From positions 1,185,753-1,249,752 of the forward strand of contig CATQHL010000001.1 of NCBI GenBank assembly GCA_958295925.1: 64,000 nucleotides of DNA, in the 5' to 3' direction. Of the stretch, positions 51,237 through 59,881 are shown piece after piece. The translations under genes were made by a program, and so were the position numbers. The notes under the pieces were generated by a model. That model worked only from the letters and a program-made list of their open reading frames with translations. It was not told where the DNA came from and searched no databases. Within the stretch, counting starts at the first letter, position 1, and each line of letters opens with the position of its first letter. The DNA is from an uncultured Acidimicrobiales bacterium (lineage in GTDB: Bacteria > Actinomycetota > Acidimicrobiia > Acidimicrobiales > CATQHL01).

Positions 51237-53278
51237 TATCCTCTCCTACTTCGCAGCAGCGCGCCAATCAGAATCAGGAAAGGAATAATAGCAGGGATGA
51301 CAACACCAGAATAGATGATCCTCGTCCGATCGTCTTCTGTGAGGACTACCCTTGGCACGCCTTGTAATTGGCGAGTCGCGTTGATGATGTCGTCCTCCCT
51401 AGCCACCCAAGCAACCAGTCGAGTCGCAAAGTCTGCGTTTCCTAAACGCTCAAAATAGCCGTTAGCAGCTAACTCCGCAGTGCCAACAACACCAATACGG
51501 GTTCTGCTTATTGCCAAGTCCTTAAGTTCTTCGCCTTCGACGCTGCTCCAGTCCGCAACTATTGCGAGAACGAATGGGCCCTCAGTCTCGTCTTCCAGCC
51601 AACTCCGCGAACTAGTTGATATGAGTGGAGACAGCCAAGCTTCACTCTCACGCGATAAACCGACTAGCACGTTTTCTACGGGCTGGGCACCTATGACAAG
51701 CAAGGGTATGTCTTGCCGGGCTAGTCTGGTCGTTACCGGACTGTTGCTGGGATACCTGTAAACCACGATGGCTCCAGGGTCTTCTTTCAGCGAACTCCGG
51801 TCGTATGTTAGCGAAGGCCTGACGGCAACTCCCCAGGGACGAAGCATGTCATTAAGTTGGTCGTTGGCCGAACTCCCCGAAGAATCTGCAAAAACTACAA
51901 GACGTCCATCGTTAGCAGCATAGTTATCGATCATCGTCTTCTCTTCAGGAAGAAACTCAACCCTTGGCCCACCGAGAATAAGAACTGTGCAAGAAGTTAG
52001 TCGCTCTTTTCCGCCTTCAGCCGCCAAGGCGATCTTCTTTGTCGTAAAGCCCAATTCTTGAAGTCGAGTTGCAAACTGCAAGTATCCGCCTGGCAGAATA
52101 TCGCTGATATCACGTTCACCGTGCCCAACTGTAAAACAGGCAACAGGGGGGGTGATTCGAGAGAGGCGCTGAATTGCGCTTGTAACTTCAATTTCCAAAA
52201 TGTCATCGACTAATTCGCTTCGATTTTCCACTTCAACCACCATTTGACCATATGTAGTGGCACCAAGTTCGAAGGTGATTGCGGGCTGCGCGTCGGGATC
52301 TATGAATCGCAGTTCTACATCGGGCTTTAGTAGCTGATAACGCCGAATAAGCGACTGCATCTCGGCTTGCTGAGCAGAACCAGGCTCGACAAAACCATAA
52401 ACACTAATGGGAGCACTGACACGTCTTAGAACGTTTGCCGAATATTCGGTAAGGGTGAAGCGCTTTTCAGGAGTCAGGTCTAGTTGTCCTCGAGCTGCCA
52501 CAGAAGAAGCACCAACACCTACCACAATCACGAGCCCTAGTGAGACGCCCAAATACCGCCCTCGCAGCAATCCTTTCAGACTTCTCGCCCTTGGTTCCTT
52601 GAGCCACCAAGCTGTCAAGGTCAAACCAAGCGCAGTCCCAGCAATAAAGTAGAGAGCATCTCCAAGATCTAGAATTCCCCTTCCCGTATTTGCTACGCGA
52701 CTTGTGGGAGCTAAATACGCGACAATGCTTCCTATTCGTCCTCCGATCCACCCTGGTATGAAGTTGAGAATCCAAATAGTAAGCAGAACCCCAAATCCCA
52801 CAAATGCGGCAGAAGTTGGTGAACTGGCCCGGGCAGAGATTGCCAAGGCTATGGCGCTAAACATCATGAGTATCATCAATAAGCCCAAATAACCCGCTGC
52901 TGCTTTCCCAACTTCGATTGGAGCACGGACGGCCAGTATCCACACATAAATCCAAACAATGCTTACTATCGCCCACGAAAGAAGAGTGTTGGAAACAAAT
53001 TTGACGACAACAAGCTTCCACCTTGAAATGGGCCAAGACAAGGTAATATCGAGAGAGCCGGTACGTCTTTCTTCTGCAAAAGACCGCATGGCAATGATTG
53101 GGGCGAGAACTACGAACGTAGTTTCAATGTTGGCAAAGTAGCTTTCCAAGTCAGCAATCTGGCGGGCAAACAGCAGTGCTACGAAGAAGATGCCTGAAAC
53201 AATAAAATACGCTAGAACTATCGCCCAAATAACCGGAGATACGAGCAAAGTCTTTAGCTCGTTGCGAATTCCTATCAT
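51236..53278 (-). CDS. ABC-2 permease fused to a GldG-type extracytoplasmic domain
   Basis: About 680 aa from the ATG at 53278, which overlaps the ATPase stop (ATGA). An upstream extension is rejected. Residues 1-235 form an ABC-2 permease of about six helices (KTLLVSPVIWAIVLAYFIVSGIFF and EERRTGSLDITLSWPISRWKLVVVKF, typical of the GldF type). Residues about 265-640 form a GldG/ABC_transp_aux domain (GHGERDISDILPGGYLQFATRLQELGF in outline, and ILGGPRVEFLPEEKTMIDNY). A C-terminal membrane helix ends the protein. GldF and GldG are separate in Bacteroidetes; here they are one chain. The exported substrate is unknown. Confidence 0.78.
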   Translation of the reverse strand: MIGIRNELKTLLVSPVIWAIVLAYFIVSGIFFVALLFARQIADLESYFANIETTFVVLAPIIAMRSFAEERRTGSLDITLSWPISRWKLVVVKFVSNTLLSWAIVSIVWIYVWILAVRAPIEVGKAAAGYLGLLMILMMFSAIALAISARASSPTSAAFVGFGVLLTIWILNFIPGWIGGRIGSIVAYLAPTSRVANTGRGILDLGDALYFIAGTALGLTLTAWWLKEPRARSLKGLLRGRYLGVSLGLVIVVGVGASSVAARGQLDLTPEKRFTLTEYSANVLRRVSAPISVYGFVEPGSAQQAEMQSLIRRYQLLKPDVELRFIDPDAQPAITFELGATTYGQMVVEVENRSELVDDILEIEVTSAIQRLSRITPPVACFTVGHGERDISDILPGGYLQFATRLQELGFTTKKIALAAEGGKERLTSCTVLILGGPRVEFLPEEKTMIDNYAANDGRLVVFADSSGSSANDQLNDMLRPWGVAVRPSLTYDRSSLKEDPGAIVVYRYPSNSPVTTRLARQDIPLLVIGAQPVENVLVGLSRESEAWLSPLISTSSRSWLEDETEGPFVLAIVADWSSVEGEELKDLAISRTRIGVVGTAELAANGYFERLGNADFATRLVAWVAREDDIINATRQLQGVPRVVLTEDDRTRIIYSGVVIPAIIPFLILIGALLRSRRG

Positions 53279-54270
53279 TTTTTTGCACTCGAGTCTGAAA
53301 GTTTCGACCGTGTGAGGCCTGATTCCTCTAATGCCACTCCGAAGAGATCGGTCATCGGTTCTAGATGTGCGACTGTCCAATGTTTGTCAAGTATGTCGCG
53401 AACAAGCTTTTCAACCACCATGGGGCTATCCGCCTCGATGACAAGGTTGCTGCTGCGATTTGAATGTGCTGCATAGATAATCGAAGCGCCAATCGTTTGG
53501 ACAGTCGCTTTCAATTCATCGTAAGAAGGGCCTGAAACACCCATCCTCCAACGACGGTTGACAGAACCGGAAAGTTCTGCTTCGATGATGGAACCATTAA
53601 ACACCAGCTTGCCGGAAGTCATGACCAGAACTCTGTCGCACAGAACTCTCGCCTCAGGAATCATGTGGGTCGAGAGAAGCACAGTGTGCTCCTTTGCATA
53701 ATCGGTCAAGACATCTCGAAAATCCCAGATGTGGAGAGGATCAATACCGGCAAGAGGCTCGTCCAAGATAAGCAATGGCGGACTTCCAATTAGGGCCTGG
53801 GCAAGTCCTACGCGCTGGCGGTAGCCCTTAGAAAGATTCCCTATGAGGCGCTTTGCCACGCTTCCTAGATCGAGCTTTTCAATTACAGCGCCTACTTCTT
53901 TTTGGCAATGCTGGCGAGAAACGCCTTTCATTCGAGCTGCGAAGCTCAAATAACTGGCAACCCGAGAATCCGGAGTAAAAGCCGCCCTCTCTGGTAGAAA
54001 ACCAATTCTTGCCCGCACTTCTCGAGGATTTCTGCGGGCGTCGATTCCCTCTAGGCGAATAGTCCCCTTATTCCAATCTGTCAGCCCAACAACGCAGCGA
54101 ATTACAGTCGTCTTTCCCGCTCCATTTGGACCCAGCAGCGCAGTTACTCCATGAGATATTTGAAAAGAGAGGTCAGAGACTGCTGCACGCGATCCATAAA
54201 ATTTGTTGAGGTTGCTTATTGCGAGGCCAGTTTGCTTTACAGAGGAGTTCTCCTCAATATCCTCTGACAT
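53275..54270 (-). CDS. ABC-2 type exporter ATPase
   Basis: About 331 aa. Walker A GPNGAGKTTVIRC, signature LSKGYRQRVGLAQALIGSP (a YRQR variant as in GldA/NatA), Walker B LLILDEPLAGIDP, H-loop TVLLSTHMI. A 90-residue C-terminal domain follows. It drives the permease-GldG fusion encoded next. It lies 26 bases downstream of livF, so it may be read through from the uptake operon. Confidence 0.9.
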   Translation of the reverse strand: MSEDIEENSSVKQTGLAISNLNKFYGSRAAVSDLSFQISHGVTALLGPNGAGKTTVIRCVVGLTDWNKGTIRLEGIDARRNPREVRARIGFLPERAAFTPDSRVASYLSFAARMKGVSRQHCQKEVGAVIEKLDLGSVAKRLIGNLSKGYRQRVGLAQALIGSPPLLILDEPLAGIDPLHIWDFRDVLTDYAKEHTVLLSTHMIPEARVLCDRVLVMTSGKLVFNGSIIEAELSGSVNRRWRMGVSGPSYDELKATVQTIGASIIYAAHSNRSSNLVIEADSPMVVEKLVRDILDKHWTVAHLEPMTDLFGVALEESGLTRSKLSDSSAKK

Positions 54271-54296
54271 GTTGTGTAATTCGATTCGGCCGTATC

Positions 54297-54998
54297 CTAC
54301 AAAGTCCCGAGAAAGGCTGTGTCTCGAAGTTGCTCAAGAGCCTCCGAATGTTCTCCTTCGTAAACGATGCGTCCTTTCTCGACAATGCAAGTACGGTCAG
54401 AAATTCGGGTGACCTCTGTTACCCGCTCATCAACTACAACTACCCCGATTCCTTCAGATGTCAACTTCAGCAATGCATCATACAGTTCTGCGACAACCAG
54501 AGGAGCAAGCCCCATGGAGGGTTCATCTATGAGAAGCAGCTTTGGTGCAGATATAAGGGCTCGGCCTATTGCCAACATCTGCTGTTCGCCTCCGCTAAGG
54601 GAACCTGCTTCTTGCTTCTCTCGCTCTGCCAATACTGGGAATAGCGAATAAATTTTCTCCAGCTGCGTTTCAATAACGCTGGAACTAGTGCGAACAGCAC
54701 CCGAGAGAAGATTTTCATGGACTGACAGACTTGAAAAGATCCGGCGACCTTCCGGCGAGAGTGTCAAACCTCTTGCCACTCTCATGTTTGGGGGTTCATG
54801 TGTGATGCGTGAGCCTTCAAAGATAATACGTCCTTTAGTAGGAGTTACTACGCCAATGAGAGACTTTAGCAAAGTTGACTTACCTGCCCCATTTGGACCA
54901 ATTATTGCAAGCATTTCGCCAGCCCGGACTCCAAAGTTAATGTCGAAGAGGACTTGAAGCCTCCCGTATCCTGCCGAGAGCTCAGAAACCTCAAGCAT
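54297..54998 (-). CDS. livF: Branched-chain amino acid-type ABC transporter ATPase LivF
   Basis: About 233 aa from the ATG at 54998, preceded by GGAGGAGGC within the end of livG. Walker A GPNGAGKSTLLK, signature LSGGEQQMLAIGRAL, Walker B LLLIDEPSMGLAPLVV are the LivF pattern. Paired with LivG it energises the HAAT-family importer. The substrate class (branched-chain amino acids, urea, amides, other small polar compounds) is set by the binding protein and cannot be read here. Confidence 0.92.
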   Translation of the reverse strand: MLEVSELSAGYGRLQVLFDINFGVRAGEMLAIIGPNGAGKSTLLKSLIGVVTPTKGRIIFEGSRITHEPPNMRVARGLTLSPEGRRIFSSLSVHENLLSGAVRTSSSVIETQLEKIYSLFPVLAEREKQEAGSLSGGEQQMLAIGRALISAPKLLLIDEPSMGLAPLVVAELYDALLKLTSEGIGVVVVDERVTEVTRISDRTCIVEKGRIVYEGEHSEALEQLRDTAFLGTL

Positions 54999-55872
54999 GA
55001 TTGCCTCCTCCATCTTCCCCGAGATACTGACGCTTTACCTCAGCAGATTCTTGAACTTCCATTGGCGATCCCGAAGCAATGATCTTTCCTTCGGCTAATG
55101 CATAAACAATTCCACAATGCTCGAACACTGTTCGCACAAAATGTTCGATCAGGCAAACCGACAGACCTAGATCGCTTTGCAGTCTTTTTATCAAACGAAG
55201 AAGGTGCTCCGCTTCTGTAACATCCATCCCTGCGCTTGGCTCGTCTAGCAGCAACAAACGCGGACGGCTGACGAGGCTTCTGCCTATTTCCACTCGCCTT
55301 TGAGCTCCAAAAGAAAGAACTCCTGCCCGCACGTCGAGTACCTTCTCCAAATCCAATAAGCGAGCAACAGCACGAGCTAGTCCGGCAGCTTTTTTTTGAT
55401 CACGCACAGGGGTGGGAAATTGGAGGATAGACCGGAATAATCCCCCACGAATATTAAGAAAAGCACCAGTGATGAGATTTTCAAAAACCGATATGTCGGG
55501 ATCAACGTGATTGGCTTGAAAAGTGCGACTCATTCCCAAGCTTGCTCTTGTCCAAGGCTGAAGCTTGGTTATTTCCTGTTCAAAGGCAAAAATACGTCCG
55601 GAGTCAGGAATCATGAACCCATTGATCACATTAAAGAGTGTAGATTTGCCCGAACCATTAGGCCCAATCAATCCAACGAAACTCTCGGCTGGGATCTCAA
55701 TGTAAGCACCGTCCAAAGCTCTTACACCACCAAATGAAACATGAATGTCCTCAGCTTTGAGAACAATCCCTGAATGACTGGGATCGGGCATGGCGGCCTC
55801 AACAATCTCCAGAGCAGCCAACTGCCCTTCTCCCCATTGTGCAGCAGATACTTCGATGCGCTCGCTACTCAT
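54991..55872 (-). CDS. livG: Branched-chain amino acid-type ABC transporter ATPase LivG
   Basis: About 293 aa. A 35-residue polar N-terminal extension precedes the ATPase (VLKAEDIHVSFGGVRALDGAYIEI). Walker A GPNGSGKSTLFNVINGF, signature LSFGAQRRVEIGRSLVSRP, Walker B LLLLDEPSAGMD. The signature has Phe in place of the usual Tyr-Gly context (SFGAQRR). It overlaps livM and livF. Confidence 0.9.
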   Translation of the reverse strand: MSSERIEVSAAQWGEGQLAALEIVEAAMPDPSHSGIVLKAEDIHVSFGGVRALDGAYIEIPAESFVGLIGPNGSGKSTLFNVINGFMIPDSGRIFAFEQEITKLQPWTRASLGMSRTFQANHVDPDISVFENLITGAFLNIRGGLFRSILQFPTPVRDQKKAAGLARAVARLLDLEKVLDVRAGVLSFGAQRRVEIGRSLVSRPRLLLLDEPSAGMDVTEAEHLLRLIKRLQSDLGLSVCLIEHFVRTVFEHCGIVYALAEGKIIASGSPMEVQESAEVKRQYLGEDGGGNHA

Positions 55873-57016
55873 CTTTACGAACTTTCGCAGATTCTGTTGC
55901 TGGCTTTGATGGCGTTATATTGCTAGAAGCCTTCTTAGATTCATCAGTCGCTTCTTCACCAAGATCGTTTTCATTGGCAGAAGCTCTTTCCAAACTCTTG
56001 ACATCCCTTTGTTGCTGGAGGAAATCGAGCGTCGTACCGACAATACCGCGGGGCCCAACAAGTGTTCCAGCTACTAATCCAATTCCACCAAGCAAGTACA
56101 CTGACAAACGGTGGCTTTGAAGTGCTGGTGGAAGTATCTGAAAAGTAAGTGAGACTACAATCAAGCCGGTGATCGATTGCGTGCCTGCTACGACTGGAAT
56201 TGCTAGCAGAAATAGGGATTGAAAAAGAATATACTGGGTTAGAGCTGGAGGCGATTCATATAGAGGAGCGGTCATTGCCCCTGCAAGCCCTATGAACAAT
56301 CCTCCAATCCCGAAAGCTACTACTCGATAAAGCCAAGGTGATATGCCGACTGCGGCAGCAGCTTGTCTGTCGGTGCGAACCAATTGTATTGCGCGGCCAT
56401 GCCGCGAATTTCGCAACGCATACATAACGAACGCTGCTATTACCATCACAGAAAAACTCAAATAGAAGTACCGATGGTCGGTGTTGAATTCAAATCCGAA
56501 GATCTTAGGACGATTGATCCTAACGTCGGCACCCACTCCACCGGTAATCCAGGTGTATGTGAAGAGCGTCCGCTCTAACGTCACCTGAAGCCCCATAGTC
56601 AATACCATTACATAGATGCCTGAAAAGCGTGCAGTCGGGACAGCAATCAGTGCTGATAACACTGCCGGGCAAAGCGCACCTATGATCAGTGCTGGGATAA
56701 ACGGCCATCCACCGCTCCCAGCAAGCCCTTCCCGCATCAAGTATCCCGTGATGTAGACCGAAGTCCCTAGTAGAGCGGCACCGGCGAGGGTGACTTGCCC
56801 CGCCCACCCAATAATTATCGCGAGTCCCATTACCGTTATAGCGGTAATGAAACCGGCAGTGGACAGAAAAATCCAGTAGTCGGCAACAAACAGAGGCACC
56901 ACTGAAATGGCCACGAGAACCACAAGGGCTCCCCCCAGAAAGTGTCGCCGATCTTGACCGGTAATCTTTTCCGGAAAGCGCAATCCCGTAATGTTGGCGA
57001 CTGTTAGTTTGCTCAT
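55865..57016 (-). CDS. livM: ABC transporter permease LivM
   Basis: About 383 aa with about nine or ten membrane helices and the family segment (VIIGWAGQVTLAGAALLGTSVYITGYL) near the N-terminal third. The coupling-helix region includes RAIQLVRTDRQAAAAVGISPWLYRVVAFGIGGLF. A polar C-terminal tail of about 60 residues rich in Glu, Ser and Lys is longer than usual. The start overlaps the livH stop (ATGA). Confidence 0.9.
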   Translation of the reverse strand: MSKLTVANITGLRFPEKITGQDRRHFLGGALVVLVAISVVPLFVADYWIFLSTAGFITAITVMGLAIIIGWAGQVTLAGAALLGTSVYITGYLMREGLAGSGGWPFIPALIIGALCPAVLSALIAVPTARFSGIYVMVLTMGLQVTLERTLFTYTWITGGVGADVRINRPKIFGFEFNTDHRYFYLSFSVMVIAAFVMYALRNSRHGRAIQLVRTDRQAAAAVGISPWLYRVVAFGIGGLFIGLAGAMTAPLYESPPALTQYILFQSLFLLAIPVVAGTQSITGLIVVSLTFQILPPALQSHRLSVYLLGGIGLVAGTLVGPRGIVGTTLDFLQQQRDVKSLERASANENDLGEEATDESKKASSNITPSKPATESAKVRKDE

Positions 57017-57954
57017 GCTTCAGTTAGTCGAAATTGTGAGCGACGACGCCGGGTGACAATGAAGATTCCAGTAAAGAGCACGGCCATCAATATAACTTCT
57101 CGCCACCCGGAACTTATCTTCCCAAAAGTCCCTCCTGTGACGTGTGCTTCGACTTGACCGAACAACATCGAGCCGAGCAATGCAAGGGGAAGACTGTTAA
57201 ATCCCCCTAATACTGCTCCCGCCAACGAGCGAATTAGGACAAACAATACAACGCTTGCACCTAATCGAGTCATAGGTGCCAAGAGAATCCCGCCTAGACC
57301 TGCCATAGCTCCCGTAAGGCACCAGACTCCCATTGAAACACGACGCACTGGAACGCCTACTATCTCTGCGGCCTCAACGTCGTCTGAAATGGCGCGAATC
57401 TGTACACCGACTTTTGTTTTAGTAACCAACAAGTGCAAAACTATTACTAAGAATACAAGTATCGAAACCACTGCTATCTGGTGGTGGGAAACGTTTGCTC
57501 CCCAGATGCTCACCCTTCCCTTGCCAAACGGGCTGGGAACAATTTCAAATGCTCCAGGCCAGATTTCCTGTGTAATTCCCGCAAAGAGCAACATGCCACC
57601 TAAGGCGAATGTTGTGACGGTGATTCGCGGCCACTTAGACATTCGACCAGTGGCGACGGATGCAAACAGAATTCCCAGACCGGCACCAAGCAGAATGGCC
57701 AAAATCACAGCCGGGAGTTTTGGCCATTCCTTGGTGGCATACGCCAAATTGGTTCCATGGCCGGAAGTGCGAGCAGGATTGGCCACCAAGTACCAGTACA
57801 AGAAGGCCGACGATAGAGCAATCCCTCCGTGAACGAACGCCACAACTCGGCTCATTCGAAACGACATGACCAAGGCAATCGCAAGAATGCCGTACAGAGC
57901 CCCTGACGCAATACCGGTCACGAAGGAAGCCTTAACAATGAAGGGTTGAAACAT
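57013..57954 (-). CDS. livH: ABC transporter permease LivH
   Basis: About 313 aa with eight or so membrane helices. Family signals are VKASFVTGIASGALYGILAIALVMSFR, the coupling segment TKVGVQIRAISDDVEAAEIVGVPVRRVSMGVWCLTGAMAGLGGILLAP and LAGAVLGGFNSLPLALLGSMLFGQVEA (in outline). It is the first permease after livK, with 122 bases between them. Confidence 0.92.
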   Translation of the reverse strand: MFQPFIVKASFVTGIASGALYGILAIALVMSFRMSRVVAFVHGGIALSSAFLYWYLVANPARTSGHGTNLAYATKEWPKLPAVILAILLGAGLGILFASVATGRMSKWPRITVTTFALGGMLLFAGITQEIWPGAFEIVPSPFGKGRVSIWGANVSHHQIAVVSILVFLVIVLHLLVTKTKVGVQIRAISDDVEAAEIVGVPVRRVSMGVWCLTGAMAGLGGILLAPMTRLGASVVLFVLIRSLAGAVLGGFNSLPLALLGSMLFGQVEAHVTGGTFGKISSGWREVILMAVLFTGIFIVTRRRRSQFRLTEA

Positions 57955-58076
57955 CTAGTGTTCCTCTTCTGAGCTATTCACATAGAATTGGGGCATCCCA
58001 CCAACCTTCCTTTCAAAGGTCAGCTGGACGCCCCAATACTGAACGCAACACGCGAGTTACGAGTTACGCAAAACGA

Positions 58077-59489
58077 TCAGTCAAACGTATCGCAGACTTC
58101 GTAACCTTCTGGAGCAGGAATCCAAACCGCGAGGTCTGTAGAGGCTGCCGCCTGATTGTACTTGAACTGATACTCGCAGCGAAGCGTGTCGTGGGCTTCG
58201 GTCTCGGTGCCCGCTTCGCGTTCCGCTGAAGCATCTCCCCAGGTAAAGGTGACTCCCAAGCCTGGTCCAGCGTCCCAGGGCCGTGATTCCCACGCCTCCA
58301 TCATGTTCTCTCGCGTAATGTCAGGGCCGACCAGCTTTGCGGTCTCATTGAAGATACGAGCACCAGCATAGCCAGACTGCGTGATGTGGTGAATCTTGAG
58401 TACTTGTTCTGGGTTGTACTTCTCGAGCACTGCGAGGTACTCGCTGTTGTCGCTCCAGACAGCGAACGTCGTGATCGTCCACATTCCCTTTAGAGGCCAG
58501 TCACCAACGAACTCGCCCAGGGCTTCGGCGGCAAAGTGGTTGCCGCTCACGCCAAGCGGAGGCCAGTAGCCCTGCTGATCGGCGGCAATCATCCAGCCCG
58601 CCATTGGGGCTGCCCAGGCGAAGTGAATAACGTGGTCGGGGTTGGCAGCCTGCATTTCGATTACCGCTGGGGTGTGGTCAGGGGTTTCGATCTCAATTGG
58701 CTGCTCGAGCACAACTTCGATTCCTGCAGGATCGAAGATGTCGTGCATGGCTTCGGCTGCAAGACGGTCTTCCGGAATGTTCAGATAGATGATCCCAACG
58801 GTCTCAGCTTCAAGCACATCCCTCACCCAGATCGAGTTTGCGTGCGCTTCGTGGATCGTCGCCATGTGGGCCGGGAACATCCAAGGGTCGCGCCATTCGC
58901 TAGTGAAGAATCCCCACGAACCGAACCAGGGAACCTTGTCCCTAGCCAAGTCCCTGTGCAGCTCCCCTGTTCCCCAGGTGATACTCGTGATGAACGCGAA
59001 GACCTGATCTTCGTCCACCAACTTCCTGAAGCAAGCCCGCGCCCTGGCAACGTCACCAGCTGCGTCGCAGTTTGTGACGCTAATACTACGGCCGTGGATG
59101 CCTCCCTCGTCGTTGACTGCGTCGAACATGGCCACTGCCGAAGCCACCACGGGGATCGTCACGATCTCGGGCAACGGCAGACCGTCGTCGCTGATTGCGC
59201 CCAGCTTGATCTCGGTGTCAGTCACTCCTGGAGTAGCCATTCCGTTTGAGGAAGGCGGGGGAGGGGGTGCTGGCTCTTCGACGGCCGCATCTGCTTCGGT
59301 TGTGGTTGCAGCTGCAGCTGCTTCGGTTGTGGTTGCAGCTGCAGCTGTGGTGGTGGGAGCCGCAGTGGTCGTTGTCGTCTCAGCTGGAGGCGGAGCTGTA
59401 GTTTCAGTGTCATCCCCAGATGCACAGGACATAGCCAAAACTACAATCCCTAACAGCACTGCCAAAATCCGTATATTTGTTTTGCGCAA
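58077..59489 (-). CDS. livK: Liv-type ABC transporter substrate-binding lipoprotein
   Basis: About 470 aa. The start is TTG at 59489 behind a strong AAGGAGGAGG. The signal ends in a lipobox (LAMSCASG). A low-complexity Thr/Ala/Pro linker (about 28-82) follows, partly encoded by a 27-bp tandem repeat, then a type I periplasmic-binding fold (TDTEIKLGAISDDGLPLPEI, GGIHGRSISVTNCDAAGDVARARACFRKLV in outline). The ligand is not predictable. Since it is encoded in the same accessory region as the BMC, it may import the BMC substrate, but that is inference. Four Cys in the mature domain may form disulfides. Confidence 0.88.
   Translation of the reverse strand: MRKTNIRILAVLLGIVVLAMSCASGDDTETTAPPPAETTTTTAAPTTTAAAATTTEAAAAATTTEADAAVEEPAPPPPPSSNGMATPGVTDTEIKLGAISDDGLPLPEIVTIPVVASAVAMFDAVNDEGGIHGRSISVTNCDAAGDVARARACFRKLVDEDQVFAFITSITWGTGELHRDLARDKVPWFGSWGFFTSEWRDPWMFPAHMATIHEAHANSIWVRDVLEAETVGIIYLNIPEDRLAAEAMHDIFDPAGIEVVLEQPIEIETPDHTPAVIEMQAANPDHVIHFAWAAPMAGWMIAADQQGYWPPLGVSGNHFAAEALGEFVGDWPLKGMWTITTFAVWSDNSEYLAVLEKYNPEQVLKIHHITQSGYAGARIFNETAKLVGPDITRENMMEAWESRPWDAGPGLGVTFTWGDASAEREAGTETEAHDTLRCEYQFKYNQAAASTDLAVWIPAPEGYEVCDTFD
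59293..59346. repeat. 27-bp tandem repeat, two copies, within livK linker
   Basis: Two exact adjacent copies of a 27-base unit that begins GCTTCGGTTGTGG and ends GCAGCTGCAGCT. They encode nine-residue repeats of Thr, Glu and Ala in the lipoprotein linker. Slippage at such a unit would change linker length in frame. Confidence 0.9.
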
Positions 59490-59881
59490 GCGAATCCTCC
59501 TCCTTAGTGAAGTGGGCAGTTATTGCTCCACTATTTGCTCTCGTCATGGCATCACCTGCGAGCCTCAGCTGCACAGCGAGTGACACTGATAAATTTATTG
59601 ACCAACTAGAGCGAACTATGGCTAGGAACAGATAAGCACAACAGTGGAATTACTCCCTAAAGGATAAATTCCCAAGGCAGCCACTTTCGTGCCATAAAAG
59701 GAAACATCTTGGCGGCGCAACAGGGGCGCAACAGGAGGGAACTTAGACGCCAAATGGGATTAGCGCACGAAGCGAAAGTGTAATGAAGTTGCAGTGGTGG
59801 GAAGTTGGATTTTGGTTTAGTTATCGCCTGCGGTTATTGAGCGAAGAGCGCAACCGAGTAAGCCAACCACTATCCCCGCAC
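59490..59881. promoter_or_regulatory. Gap between livK and htpX; probable livK promoter region
   Basis: 392 bases with no supportable gene. The AAGGAGGAGG ribosome site of livK lies at its left end. The stretch at about 59585-59700 is AT-rich, and GGAATT and AATTCC occur about 20 bases apart near 59645-59675 as a possible operator. I could not assign promoter boxes. Base composition shifts back to high GC at its right end. Confidence 0.4.

Larger units (their letters stand above)
31643..59800. other. Lower-GC, mosaic accessory region downstream of tRNA-Tyr
   Basis: From the end of tRNA-Tyr the sequence becomes AT-richer until about 59.8 kb. For example, bases 34681-34740 contain 19 G/C of 60, against 37 of 60 at 22381-22440. 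It is uneven: bases 37741-37800 contain 32 of 60 and the BMC genes are richer than the PucR/PPDK-like pair. The content is accessory (BMC locus, two ABC systems). No integrase, transposase or duplicated tRNA end was seen, so insertion at the tRNA is only suggested. The right boundary is approximate. Confidence 0.5.

Noticed and set aside
59293..59346. Possible CRISPR-like repeat
   Set aside because: There are only two directly adjacent copies without spacers, lying inside the livK linker.
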